A stretch of 64,000 nucleotides of DNA, from assembly GCF_042788235.1 (NCBI RefSeq), contig NZ_JBHZOL010000021.1, forward strand, positions 62,001 through 126,000, in the 5' to 3' direction. Every line of letters begins with the position of its first letter. The first letter of the stretch is position 1. Both the position numbers and the translations under genes were made by a program. Shown piece after piece: positions 24,379 through 32,872 of this stretch. Origin of the DNA: Sphaerothrix epifaneia. GTDB taxonomy: Bacteria; Cyanobacteriota; Cyanobacteriia; Phormidesmidales; Phormidesmidaceae. The notes beneath the pieces are model-generated. The model made no database searches and was not told the DNA's origin. It saw only the letters and a program-made list of their open reading frames with translations.

Positions 24379-24402
24379 TTCTCAGCCGCTCTCTCAGCCG
24401 CT
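24379..24402. repeat. Tandem 12-bp duplication
   Basis: TTCTCAGCCGCT (24379-24390) is followed by CTCTCAGCCGCT (24391-24402), one mismatch. It lies in the 335-bp gap between psaM and the gene at 24514; apart from the psaM terminator and a TTTTCTAGAAAA palindrome nearby (about 24419-24430) nothing else was seen there. Confidence 0.75.
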
Positions 24403-24513
24403 AAATGCTGGTAAATAGGTTTTCTAGAAAAATCGCTAGATTTTTTAGCTGTGTTCTCGTAGAATTGGCGCTATTCTGTAGCCAAAGTCATTATTTCGGC
24501 GCTAACAGTTTCT

Positions 24514-24918
24514 ATGACCGCACCGCAGCCTCTAAACGTCGTCACTTCTCCTCAAAGCCGCCGCCTTTATCCGCCCCGACAGCGTCGTTTAAGCAGACGT
24601 TCTGCCTATCTGGCGGCTCAGTCACCGCTGGCGTTAGGGCTAGAGGTGGGTGCCAAGCTAGCGGTTAATCTGCTGTTGCTAGCCGCGATCGTATCAGCGC
24701 TGATGAAGCTTGTGCCCTATTTTCAAAACCAAAGGGCACGCCTGCAAGCGGTTGATACGGCGGTCAAGCAAGCGGAAACAGAAACGGCTGAGCTGCGGAC
24801 TGACTTTAGCCGTTATTTTGATCCCAGTCAGGCTAGCAGCATTATGCAAGAGCAAAGTGGGCGCAAATCACCGTTACAGCGCACCGTCGTCTGGACTGAA
24901 CCAGACTACAACCCCTAA
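24514..24918 (+). CDS. Single-pass membrane protein conserved in cyanobacteria, unknown function
   Basis: A 134-aa protein with a basic N-terminus (RRLYPPRQRRLSRR), one membrane helix at about 48-67 (AVNLLLLAAIVSALMKLVPYF), a short coiled coil (about 70-95) and the conserved ending SRYFDPSQASSIMQEQSGR ... VVWTEP. The positive-inside rule puts the N-terminus in the cytoplasm and the coiled coil in the periplasm or lumen. I recognise the ending as typical of a small cyanobacterial family but know no function for it. It converges with argC; a minus-strand terminator lies between them. An overlapping ORF from 24405 in another frame is not believed. Confidence 0.75.
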   Translation: MTAPQPLNVVTSPQSRRLYPPRQRRLSRRSAYLAAQSPLALGLEVGAKLAVNLLLLAAIVSALMKLVPYFQNQRARLQAVDTAVKQAETETAELRTDFSRYFDPSQASSIMQEQSGRKSPLQRTVVWTEPDYNP

Positions 24919-24924
24919 TAGCTC

Positions 24925-24960
24925 TAAAAAATCTAAAAAGATACCAAGCCAGAGGCTTGG
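24925..24960 (-). terminator. Terminator of argC
   Basis: CCAAGCC (minus, 24960-24954) pairs with GGCTTGG (24950-24944) around a three-base loop and is followed on the minus strand by TATCTTTTTAGATTTTTT. It lies 33 bases beyond the argC stop. Confidence 0.75.
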
Positions 24961-24992
24961 CATTGACTGGCGATTTCTCTAACCGTCTGGCG

Positions 24993-26051
24993 CTAGGGAT
25001 AAAAGCTCAGATTGGGTAGACCCAATGTTTCCGCAAAGCCCATCATTAAGTTGAAGCATTGCACCGCCTGACCTGCCTGACCTTTCATTAAATTGTCAAT
25101 GGCTGAGAGCACAATGACTCGACCCGTGCGAGGATCCACTTCAATCCCGATGTAGCAAAGATTGGTGCCCCAAGCCCACTTGGTTTGAGGGTACAAACCG
25201 TTCGACAAAATTTTTACCCATTCTGAGTTGCGGTAAAAAGCGGAATAGATTGTTAGCAAGTCGTCTCGTACCAGCCCTGGATCTCGCATCGTGGCATAAA
25301 CGGTGGCTAAAATGCCGCGCACCATTGGAATTAAGTGGGGCGTAAATTGCACCATCACTTCATGACCTGCGAGATCGCTGCAAGTCTGTTCAATTTCGGG
25401 GGTGTGGCGGTGGCGGGCTACGCCATAGGCGGCTAGCGAGTTGTCGGCTTCAGCTAAGAGCAAATGTGTTTTTGCCTGACGCCCCCCGCCAGAAGTGCCC
25501 GACTTGGCGTCAATAATCAAGCTCTCCGGTTGGGCTAATCCCTGCTTGAGCAACGGCGCGATCGCGAGCAAACTAGCGGTGGGATAGCAACCTGGGCAGC
25601 CCACCAATTGCGCCTCTCGAATGCGATCGCGGTAAAGTTCTGGTAAGCCATAGACCGCCGTCGCCGCCACCTCAGCGTCATCGCGCTCAATGCCGTACCA
25701 GCTTTGATAGGTTTCTAGGTTTCTAAAGCGATAGTCGGCTGAGAGATCTAAAACCCGACAGCCTTTTTCCACCAAGGTAGGTGCCATCTTACAAGCCAAG
25801 CCGTTTGGCAAAGATAGAAAGACTACCTGACAGCGATTGGCGATCGCCTCTAGATCAATTGCTTCTACAGTTAAGTCAACTGCGTGTCCCAAATGAGGAT
25901 AGAGATCGGCAAATCCCTTGCCTGCACTGCTGTCGCCCCCCAAATAGACAAGTTCGGCATGGGGGTGATGTTTGAGCAACCGCACCAACTGCACGCCCCC
26001 ATACCCCGATGCCCCTACAATTCCAATCGATACTCGTTCCGAGTCTCCCAT
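24993..26051 (-). CDS. argC: N-acetyl-gamma-glutamyl-phosphate reductase
   Basis: ArgC reduces N-acetylglutamyl phosphate to the semialdehyde with NADPH, the third step of arginine synthesis. The Rossmann motif GIVGASGYGGVQLVRLL opens the protein, the catalytic Cys is in VGCPGCYPT, followed by DAKSGTSGGGR and the conserved His in YGVARHRHTPEI. The ATG at 26051 is chosen over a GTG 18 bases upstream because it leaves only a short leader before the Rossmann strand. The protein has 352 aa, normal length. It is divergent from ribBA across a gap of about 300 bp and ends at a terminator. Confidence 0.96.
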   Translation of the reverse strand: MGDSERVSIGIVGASGYGGVQLVRLLKHHPHAELVYLGGDSSAGKGFADLYPHLGHAVDLTVEAIDLEAIANRCQVVFLSLPNGLACKMAPTLVEKGCRVLDLSADYRFRNLETYQSWYGIERDDAEVAATAVYGLPELYRDRIREAQLVGCPGCYPTASLLAIAPLLKQGLAQPESLIIDAKSGTSGGGRQAKTHLLLAEADNSLAAYGVARHRHTPEIEQTCSDLAGHEVMVQFTPHLIPMVRGILATVYATMRDPGLVRDDLLTIYSAFYRNSEWVKILSNGLYPQTKWAWGTNLCYIGIEVDPRTGRVIVLSAIDNLMKGQAGQAVQCFNLMMGFAETLGLPNLSFYP

Positions 26052-26352
26052 TGATCTAACCGAGTCCACACTATCGACAACAGTTTAGTAACGGCTGATG
26101 TAACGTTACTGCTGCTGAATTGTATTACCAAAATCTGAGTTTTGCTGGAGCTTACCGCAATATTTGATATCTAAATTGTGTTCAACGATTGAATTTTTAA
26201 GTTTGCCAAAGCTGGGCAGTGCTTCAGGGCAATTACATTTTTAGCCAAGGCTGTTGCTAGATGGCGATCGCCGCCTAGCGTCAGGCTTTCTCGTAGACGC
26301 CAAGACTACAATCAAACAAGAGCATTTAATTCAAAGTGTTACAGGTATTGTT

Positions 26353-28104
26353 GTGTCAAATCCTTCTGGAATCCCTTTTTTTGATGCTGATTCAACGGCA
26401 TCCTCGGCTAAAGTGGATTTTCAATTTGATTCGATCGAATCAGCCTTAGCCGATTTAGCGGCTGGCCGCGCGATTGTAGTGGTAGATGACGAAAACCGCG
26501 AAAATGAGGGAGATGTCATCTGCGCTGCCCAGTTTGCCACGCCCGATATGATTAATTTCATGGCGGTAGAAGCTCGCGGGCTCATTTGTCTAGCCATGAC
26601 GGGGAAGCGCCTAGATGAACTCGACTTACCGCTGATGGTTAGCCACAGCGCCTTTGAAGATGAAAATGAGCAAACGGCGTTTACCGTCAGCATTGATGCC
26701 GCTCTGCATTTAGGCGTAACTACAGGTATTTCGGCTGAAGATCGAGCCCGTACCATTCAAATTGCCATCAACCCCAATGCCCGACCTAGCGATTTGCGCC
26801 GACCGGGTCACATTTTCCCCCTACGGGCAAAAGCAGGCGGCGTTCTCAAACGGGCTGGTCATACTGAGGCGGCTGTCGATTTGTCTAAGCTAGCGGGGCT
26901 GTATCCGGCAGGAGTCATTTGCGAAATTCAAAACCCTGATGGCTCAATGGCTCGTCTGCCCCACCTGGTAGAGTATGCTCGTCGGCATCAGCTCAAGCTG
27001 ATTAGTATTGCCGATTTGATTAGCTATCGCCTTCGCCACGAGCGCTTCATCCATCGCGAAGCCGTCGCTGATCTGCCCAGTCAGTTCGGTGACTTCAAAA
27101 TTTATGCTTATCGCAACCTGCTAGACGATTCTGAGCATGTGGCTTTGGTCAAAGGGGATCCAGCCAGGTTTGCTCAAGCCCCTGTGATGGTGCGCGTCCA
27201 TTCCGAATGTTTGACAGGCGATGCCTTGGGGTCGCTCCGCTGCGACTGTCGTATGCAGCTACAGGCGGCCTTAAAAATGATTGAAAATGCGGGCGAGGGC
27301 GTTGTTGTTTACTTACGCCAAGAAGGGCGGGGAATTGGCTTAATTAACAAGCTCAAAGCCTATTCTTTGCAAGATATGGGACTCGACACGGTAGAAGCTA
27401 ACGAAAAACTGGGTTTGCCAGTTGATCAGCGCAACTATGGTATTGGCGCTCAAATTCTCAATGACATTGGGGTCAAGCAGTTTTGTTTGATCACCAACAA
27501 TCCGCGCAAAATTGCTGGCCTTAAAGGCTATGGCCTTGAAATGGTCGATCGGGTGCCGTTGCTGATCGAAGCGACTTCTTACAATTCTGAATATTTGGCA
27601 ACCAAAGCCAAAAAGATGGGTCATCTGTTGTTGCAGTCTTATCTGCTGACGATCGCCGTTCACTGGCAAGAAGCCACAATTCCGGTCACTGAGCGGTATG
27701 AGCGTTTAGAAAAGCTACGACATCTAGTAGAGCAATCCGACCTGCGTCTGCAAGAAGAAGCGCGTTCAGTGGCGATCGCTTTGTTTGGTCGGGCTTCGCT
27801 GATTGTGAACCTGGGGCTAGACCAGCCTGATTTGGTCGCGGCTGACTGGTATCAACACTGCGATCATCCCTATTTGCAGGCGATCGCCCAAATTTTAGAC
27901 CAGCTAACCACCTGGCCAACTATCAGCCAGCTAGAGTTTATGGTGTCGTCTGGCGGCGATCCGTTTATGAATTTGCAGGTTAAGTTAGATCGGCAAATTT
28001 TTCGGTTAAATACCCATCCCGAAGCAATACAACCCTCGGAACTGTGTCAGCAATTAGAAACGCAGCGAATTTACGTCTTTTCCAGACACACGCCCAACGA
28101 CTAA
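26353..28104 (+). CDS. ribBA: Bifunctional DHBP synthase / GTP cyclohydrolase II RibBA with C-terminal extension
   Basis: Riboflavin synthesis enzyme with two activities. The RibB half has the acidic metal motif VVDDENRENEGD, and further on RPGHIFPLRAKAGGVLKRAGHTEAAVDL. The RibA half has the zinc Cys cluster CLTGDALGSLRCDCRMQL, RQEGRGIGL and the GTP-binding YGIGAQIL. About 165 further residues (from QSYLLTIAVHWQEATIP) form an extension seen in cyanobacterial RibBA and of unknown role. Start GTG at 26353 gives SNPSGIPFFDADS; an in-frame TTG at 26254 would add 33 residues without family support. No FMN riboswitch was recognised in the leader. Stops of this gene and the next minus-strand gene overlap by four bases. 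Confidence 0.94.
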   Translation: MSNPSGIPFFDADSTASSAKVDFQFDSIESALADLAAGRAIVVVDDENRENEGDVICAAQFATPDMINFMAVEARGLICLAMTGKRLDELDLPLMVSHSAFEDENEQTAFTVSIDAALHLGVTTGISAEDRARTIQIAINPNARPSDLRRPGHIFPLRAKAGGVLKRAGHTEAAVDLSKLAGLYPAGVICEIQNPDGSMARLPHLVEYARRHQLKLISIADLISYRLRHERFIHREAVADLPSQFGDFKIYAYRNLLDDSEHVALVKGDPARFAQAPVMVRVHSECLTGDALGSLRCDCRMQLQAALKMIENAGEGVVVYLRQEGRGIGLINKLKAYSLQDMGLDTVEANEKLGLPVDQRNYGIGAQILNDIGVKQFCLITNNPRKIAGLKGYGLEMVDRVPLLIEATSYNSEYLATKAKKMGHLLLQSYLLTIAVHWQEATIPVTERYERLEKLRHLVEQSDLRLQEEARSVAIALFGRASLIVNLGLDQPDLVAADWYQHCDHPYLQAIAQILDQLTTWPTISQLEFMVSSGGDPFMNLQVKLDRQIFRLNTHPEAIQPSELCQQLETQRIYVFSRHTPND

Positions 28105-28952
28105 GCAGATACCTGCAATAGCCGAAAGCGATTACGCCCTCGCTGTTGTGCCTGATTCAGCGCCTCTGTTGCTTGCTGCAAAAGCGTCACGCCATCGGTA
28201 GGGTGGCTGCGATTGGCGATCGCGCCCCCTACGCTTAAGTTGACGTCTACAACCGAGCCATCTTGCAAAGGCACCGAATTTTTGACCACAAACGCCTGTA
28301 GAGCTTCGCCGTAGTCAGCCGCTTGCTTTTCGTCTAGCCCGGTGGCGGTACAGGCAAACTGGCCTTTACCATCGCTGTAAAGCCAGCTTTCAACCGCTGC
28401 GTTTTGCTGCAAAATGTCGGCGATCGCCTGCCACAGCAGTTTTTCCTGCGTGGCTAAAATGCCCGTCTGCTGGGCTGTGGGTTCCGCTTGCATCAAAAAT
28501 AAGCACACAGAACGATAGTGCGGATCTTCAACCTCAGTATACAAACGCCGTAGGAGAGAAGACACCGTCTGTGGCAGCGCTTTCTGGTGTAGCAACCCTG
28601 TAACGCTGTCCATTAGCCCTAATGAGCCAAGTAGCGTGTCGTAGCTCTCCCGCAAAGCCCCCTGTTTTTCAGATTGAGCGGCCATATCTTGCTGGGCGGC
28701 GGTAATTTGCGCTTCCAAACTATCAACCTGCCGTTTAAAGCGCGAGTTACGCCAGTCGCGCCGAATTAAAGCGGGCATGGAAACCAACAGACCAATGACA
28801 ACTCCGATAGCTAGCGTTGCTAGCAGTACCAATGCCAACGATTCTCTAAATTGCCAGGTCAATAAATTGATCGTGACTAAATTAGTATTCTGGACGGCAA
28901 ACAAAATAGCCAGCAGCGCGATCGCCAGCGCTGCAACGATAAACAGACGCAT
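28101..28952 (-). CDS. LapA-domain membrane protein with degenerate GGDEF-like domain
   Basis: A 283-aa protein: two N-terminal membrane helices with the LapA (DUF1049) motif LFAVQNTNLVTINLLTWQF (about 18-36), a coiled coil (70-105), then a domain following GGDEF order. DSVTGLLHQKAL matches the DxLTGLxNR start, WLYSDGKGQFACTATG sits where RYGGDEF should be, and LLQQATEALNQAQQRGRNRF matches the ADxALYxAKxxGRN end. The GG(D/E)EF signature is replaced by DGKGQF, so diguanylate cyclase activity is unlikely; a nucleotide-sensing or dimerising role is possible. It is the second LapA-type protein in the window. Confidence 0.7.
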   Translation of the reverse strand: MRLFIVAALAIALLAILFAVQNTNLVTINLLTWQFRESLALVLLATLAIGVVIGLLVSMPALIRRDWRNSRFKRQVDSLEAQITAAQQDMAAQSEKQGALRESYDTLLGSLGLMDSVTGLLHQKALPQTVSSLLRRLYTEVEDPHYRSVCLFLMQAEPTAQQTGILATQEKLLWQAIADILQQNAAVESWLYSDGKGQFACTATGLDEKQAADYGEALQAFVVKNSVPLQDGSVVDVNLSVGGAIANRSHPTDGVTLLQQATEALNQAQQRGRNRFRLLQVSA

Positions 28953-29160
28953 ATAGCAGCTATCTCAGCTAGGATTTAACAGCAAAAGTGAGATAGCCAG
29001 GGATCTTAGCAGCTTTACACCCCTGAAAAATTGACCACCTTTGCCTAGCGTCAGTCTAACAGCCCAGAGCTGTTGGCTGGTACACCGAAGGGAGTATAAC
29101 AGGTTACCTCCATCGAACCAAACAAAGAGGCGCTAGCGGTTACTTAAGCTTAGTTTCAGC

Positions 29161-30315
29161 TCAAGTTAAACCCATTTCTAGATCCGGCAATAGAGGCTTG
29201 GTAAATTTCTGTAAAACCGGAATAGGAGACAACAAATCTTCTATGGAAGGCTTTTCGCTATCTAAATACTTAATACCAAAGTCAGCTAAACTCTCAGCCT
29301 GGACATAGCTGCCCAACAAAACAACTGGAATGCCGCATAAATTGAGTTCCACCAAACGAGTCATAAAACCCGTTGTTTGAGGCTGCCGCAACAACACAAA
29401 CTCACATTCAATTAGCAGCTTATGTAAAGTCTCTTCATCCAGAGTGCCTGCAATGTCAATGTTGTCAGCCCTATAGTTGGCAAACTGCTCGGTAAAATGA
29501 CCCGCCACTTTAAAGTGTTTGCTTTTAAGAGCAGCGCTTGACTTAATGTACTCCAGCAAAGACTTGATGCCCCGGCGGTTAGGAGCATTAGCGGCAGAGC
29601 CTAAAATTAAGACAAAGCGGGAATGATTTTGAGCTTGAAATTGCTGCCGCTTATCAGCAATTTGCTGAAATTGCTGATAGGTTGCTTGAGTCGGAAAATA
29701 CGAAAAAGGGGCTGTATTTGCTCCTAAGCATTTCAGTACAGTTTCATCGAGAGAAGAAATAGGAAGGACTTTTTTGGCAGACTGAAATAGCGTCGCCTCC
29801 CAAGCATAAACAGCAAAATTACTGGCAAAAGTGCTATCGTGTTTACCCGGTACCATAAACTCGATGTTATGGGGAACTAAGCAATAAGGAATTCTCAGCT
29901 TTCTGACAATATCGGCATAAAGCATTGTCAGCCGAGGAGCCGTTTCTACCACCACTGCTTGAGGCTTCAGGCGAGTCAGTTCTTTTGCTAGCGCCATCCC
30001 GTATAGCAAGTAACCCAAAGCGCCTCGTAATGAAAGGCGACGAGCAGTCCAATAGACGAAACTGCGCTTACCTAGCACACAAAACCAATAGGGGCTAAAG
30101 CTAAAGGTTTTGTATCTGAAAATACGAATATGATTGCTGCTTTCTAATAGGGCTTCTGCTAGCTGCTCACTCCGTCTTTTGCCCCCATGTCGATTGGCAT
30201 CTTGCAAAAATGCAGGTATGTAAAAAACTGTTTTAGCTGCTAAAGGAACGGTTTGGACATTGAGGGTTGTATCTAGAAGCTGGAGCTTGTGGTTGGCCAT
30301 CTCAGTCGCTGACAT
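29161..30315 (-). CDS. GT4-like glycosyltransferase
   Basis: About 384 aa from the ATG at 30315 (AGGAAG upstream); a TTG at 30360 is less likely. The protein has a GT-B-like layout: an N-terminal half with YCLVPHNIEFM (acceptor side, the PHN motif common in GT4) and a C-terminal half with FVLILGSAANAPNRRG, FKVAGHF and a final GFMTRLVELNLCGIPVVLLG that corresponds to the donor-sugar loop, although the usual E-x7-E is incomplete. A surface polysaccharide or glycolipid transferase is the best guess. It is isolated from both polysaccharide loci and preceded by a 356-bp gap. Confidence 0.7.
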   Translation of the reverse strand: MSATEMANHKLQLLDTTLNVQTVPLAAKTVFYIPAFLQDANRHGGKRRSEQLAEALLESSNHIRIFRYKTFSFSPYWFCVLGKRSFVYWTARRLSLRGALGYLLYGMALAKELTRLKPQAVVVETAPRLTMLYADIVRKLRIPYCLVPHNIEFMVPGKHDSTFASNFAVYAWEATLFQSAKKVLPISSLDETVLKCLGANTAPFSYFPTQATYQQFQQIADKRQQFQAQNHSRFVLILGSAANAPNRRGIKSLLEYIKSSAALKSKHFKVAGHFTEQFANYRADNIDIAGTLDEETLHKLLIECEFVLLRQPQTTGFMTRLVELNLCGIPVVLLGSYVQAESLADFGIKYLDSEKPSIEDLLSPIPVLQKFTKPLLPDLEMGLT

Positions 30316-30611
30316 AGCTATCTTCCTAGAGTAAGTAACGAGTTTTGTCAACCATCTCAAAGGTACTGAGTGGGTTCAATTTAAGCTTGTTAATTGGCTC
30401 AGCTTCATAGTTTTTTTATGAGACTGCTGGCTCTAGGCAGTATTTACACTGAATTTTTCTTCGGTAAGGGTGTACCTTGACCGAAACTGTCTGGCAAGAA
30501 TGGGATATAGCGAGATATATCGACGAAATTAAGGATTTTTTCTCAGTATTTCTTCGCGTTTTGGTATTTATAGAACTTCATCATATTTTTACAATGCGGC
30601 TCCGCTAGCAA

Positions 30612-30633
30612 AACGTTATGGCAACGTTGTGGC
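30612..30633. repeat. Tandem 11-bp duplication
   Basis: AACGTTATGGC (30612-30622) followed by AACGTTGTGGC (30623-30633), one mismatch. It lies in the divergent gap 30361-30722, where I otherwise see only A/T-rich DNA suited to two promoters. Confidence 0.75.
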
Positions 30634-30722
30634 ATGAATTTGAATGAGATAGCTTAGCCAATGGGCTGTTTTGCCTTAAAACAACGAACTGTTAGCATGA
30701 GAGACTCCTCTGGGATTTGAGT

Positions 30723-31100
30723 ATGGCAAACCTTAGTGGCGCTTGGCTGGGAACTTACTGGCAAGCGAATCTTCCCACCCGATTTGAAGCAACGCTGCTG
30801 CAAGGAGGCAACAGCCTTAGTGGTCGCATTCTCGATGACGGCCCTTTAGGCGAAGCTCAGGTGAGCGGTGAAGTGGTTGGCCGTAGCGTTCAGTTTTTCA
30901 AGCGTTATTTGACTCAGGCAAATGCGCCGATTCACTATAGCGGTACGCTTTCAGATGATGGCAATACGATACGAGGGCAATGGGCCATCCGCGGCTTTGA
31001 TACCGGAACGTGGGAAGCCTATCGCAGCGAAGACGAACTCGTTCGCGATTGGCAAAATCGGCTGGCGCAAAAAACGCCAGCGACGGTAAAAGCGCTTTAG
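30723..31100 (+). CDS. Small predicted beta-barrel protein, unknown function
   Basis: From the ATG at 30723 the product is 125 aa (a TTG six bases earlier is possible). The sequence alternates short hydrophobic strands with Gly/Asp turns: SGAWLGTYWQ, TRFEATLLQGGNSLSGRIL, AQVSGEVVGRSVQFFKRYL, IHYSGTLSDDGNTIRGQWAI, GTWEAYR. This pattern suggests an eight-stranded calycin-like barrel similar in rhythm to avidin or lipocalin folds. No signal peptide and no catalytic motif is evident. I do not recognise a named family. It is a single gene, convergent with the serine hydrolase at 31186. Confidence 0.65.
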   Translation: MANLSGAWLGTYWQANLPTRFEATLLQGGNSLSGRILDDGPLGEAQVSGEVVGRSVQFFKRYLTQANAPIHYSGTLSDDGNTIRGQWAIRGFDTGTWEAYRSEDELVRDWQNRLAQKTPATVKAL

Positions 31101-31118
31101 CTGGTGGCCAATATTTAG

Positions 31119-31140
31119 ATGAGCCAGAGATGAGCCAGAG
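31119..31140. repeat. Perfect tandem 11-bp duplication
   Basis: ATGAGCCAGAG occurs twice in direct succession (31119-31129, 31130-31140) in the 85-bp gap between two convergent genes. Confidence 0.85.
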
Positions 31141-31185
31141 GCAGCGTGCATAACCTGTTTTTGGGGGCAGCTTCGCTGTGGGACT

Positions 31186-32829
31186 TTACCCAGGGGGTGC
31201 GAGTTCGCTTTCAACTTGCGGTTCAGGTGCAGTGGGGGCTGTTCCCCCCGGCGTTCCGACGGCTTGAGTGAATTCTTGATATACGGTCTGCGAAACCCGA
31301 CGGATCAGTTCTCTGGCTCGGCCATCATTGTGAGGCCGTTGCACAATCGCGGCGATCGCATAGCGTTTGCCATTGGGCAAATCAACCAGGGCAATATCGC
31401 CCAGGGCTGAACCAATGTCTCCGGTTTTGTTGGCAACAATCGCACTGCTGTCTAAGCCAGCGGGAATTAACGTCTTGGTATGGGTGCGCTGCATGATAGC
31501 CAACAGGCGATCGCGCGATCGCAGGGTGAGCAAATCACCCCGGTTAACCAGCGCCATTAAGGTCACTAGATCTTTCGGACTGGTTGTGTTGGTGCCCTCT
31601 AAGTCGGGTAGCAAATTTCGAATAATCGTAGCTTCTAAGCCCCATTCTCGAAATTTTTGATTGAGCGCCTCTGGCCCACCCAGCAGCTCAATCAGCATGT
31701 TCGTGGCGGTGTTATCGCTATTGACAATCATTTCGGTAGCCACTTCCAGCGCTCGGTATTGGGTGCCTGCAGGCTGCGCTTGCATTTCACCAGAACCGCC
31801 AACAATTTGTTCTTGGCGCATTACCAAAGGCTGATCCAGTTGCAGCAACCCAGCATCTACTGCCTGCAAAAAAGCCACTAAAATAGGCGTTTTAATCGTG
31901 CTAGCGGCTGGCATGGCTTCACTGCCTGCAATATCGACATAAGCCCCATTGTCTAAATCTAAAAGAAACACTGCCTGGGTCAATCCCGGCGTTAGCGTCC
32001 CTAATTCTTCAATAGCCGTTTTGAGATGGGTAACTTCGCTACCTAGCTGAACAGGCCGACCAACCAGCGTAGAACGGGGTCTGGCGGGGCTACTCACAGC
32101 AGATGGGGGGGCGTTACTGGAATTAGGGGCACGATAGTCAACCCGTTCAGGGCTGAGTACCGACAACAGCGTGCCTGCGATCGCCGCTACACCCACGCCT
32201 AAAATCAGCAGCCGCATGGCGTAAACAATGGGCGGAGGAGCCACTATCTGAGGGCGAGCAGCACGGCGCATTGGTCGTTCTCCGGGGCGAGCAGAACGGC
32301 TACTCGACGCCTGCGGCGGCCACACCTGCCGCGATCGCAAAGGCGTTACCTTATTGGAGTGCGCCGCAGGCACTTGTGCAGCACTGCGCCGAGCAGAGTT
32401 ACTGGCTGAACGGGGCGATCGCGGTCGCGGTGTGGCCTCAAAGGCGTTCGTTGGGGTAGCTGTTTCTGGCGGCAAATTAGGAGTTGACAACCGCATGGGG
32501 GGAGAAGGTGTCCGGGTTGAAGGATCTGGGTTGTGATAAACAGAACGCGGTCGAGGTTGAGCTTGCGAACGCGATACGGGTCGGCGTCGCGGTGACCCCC
32601 CCAACCACTGACGCAGGCTAAACCCTTCTGCAGACTTCCCCCCCCCTGCCGACGGCTGCGGACGACGCTGCGGGCGGCTAGAACCCGCTTGAGGACGAGA
32701 CAGCGGCGTTCGCTCTGGCTGAGAAAGTCTTGCTTGAGGAGTCTCAGCGTAGTTGTCAGAAAGAGAATTCTCTAGGGGTCGATGAAATCCCGTCGGTTGA
32801 GAGCGATCGCCGTAATTAGCCATAGTCAT
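31186..32829 (-). CDS. Membrane-anchored serine hydrolase of class A beta-lactamase fold
   Basis: A 547-aa protein. Residues 1-200 are Arg, Ser, Pro and Gln-rich and probably disordered; a membrane helix follows (about 203-222, MRLLILGVGVAAIAGTLLSV), then a linker and a penicilloyl-serine transferase domain from about 250 on. Motifs: SxxK (ASTIKTP), SDN (VNSDNTATN) and KTG (NKTGD). The omega loop reads LPDLEGTNTTSPKDL and is shorter than in true beta-lactamases, so the usual ExxLN deacylating Glu is not evident. It may bind penicillin or act on peptidoglycan in the periplasm. The large cytoplasmic basic tail before the membrane helix is unusual and could contact nucleic acid or other proteins. 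Confidence 0.82.
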   Translation of the reverse strand: MTMANYGDRSQPTGFHRPLENSLSDNYAETPQARLSQPERTPLSRPQAGSSRPQRRPQPSAGGGKSAEGFSLRQWLGGSPRRRPVSRSQAQPRPRSVYHNPDPSTRTPSPPMRLSTPNLPPETATPTNAFEATPRPRSPRSASNSARRSAAQVPAAHSNKVTPLRSRQVWPPQASSSRSARPGERPMRRAARPQIVAPPPIVYAMRLLILGVGVAAIAGTLLSVLSPERVDYRAPNSSNAPPSAVSSPARPRSTLVGRPVQLGSEVTHLKTAIEELGTLTPGLTQAVFLLDLDNGAYVDIAGSEAMPAASTIKTPILVAFLQAVDAGLLQLDQPLVMRQEQIVGGSGEMQAQPAGTQYRALEVATEMIVNSDNTATNMLIELLGGPEALNQKFREWGLEATIIRNLLPDLEGTNTTSPKDLVTLMALVNRGDLLTLRSRDRLLAIMQRTHTKTLIPAGLDSSAIVANKTGDIGSALGDIALVDLPNGKRYAIAAIVQRPHNDGRARELIRRVSQTVYQEFTQAVGTPGGTAPTAPEPQVESELAPPG

Positions 32830-32872
32830 TGAACCTTAAATCGACGGTCTGATTAGCTGGGAACTAAGCGGT

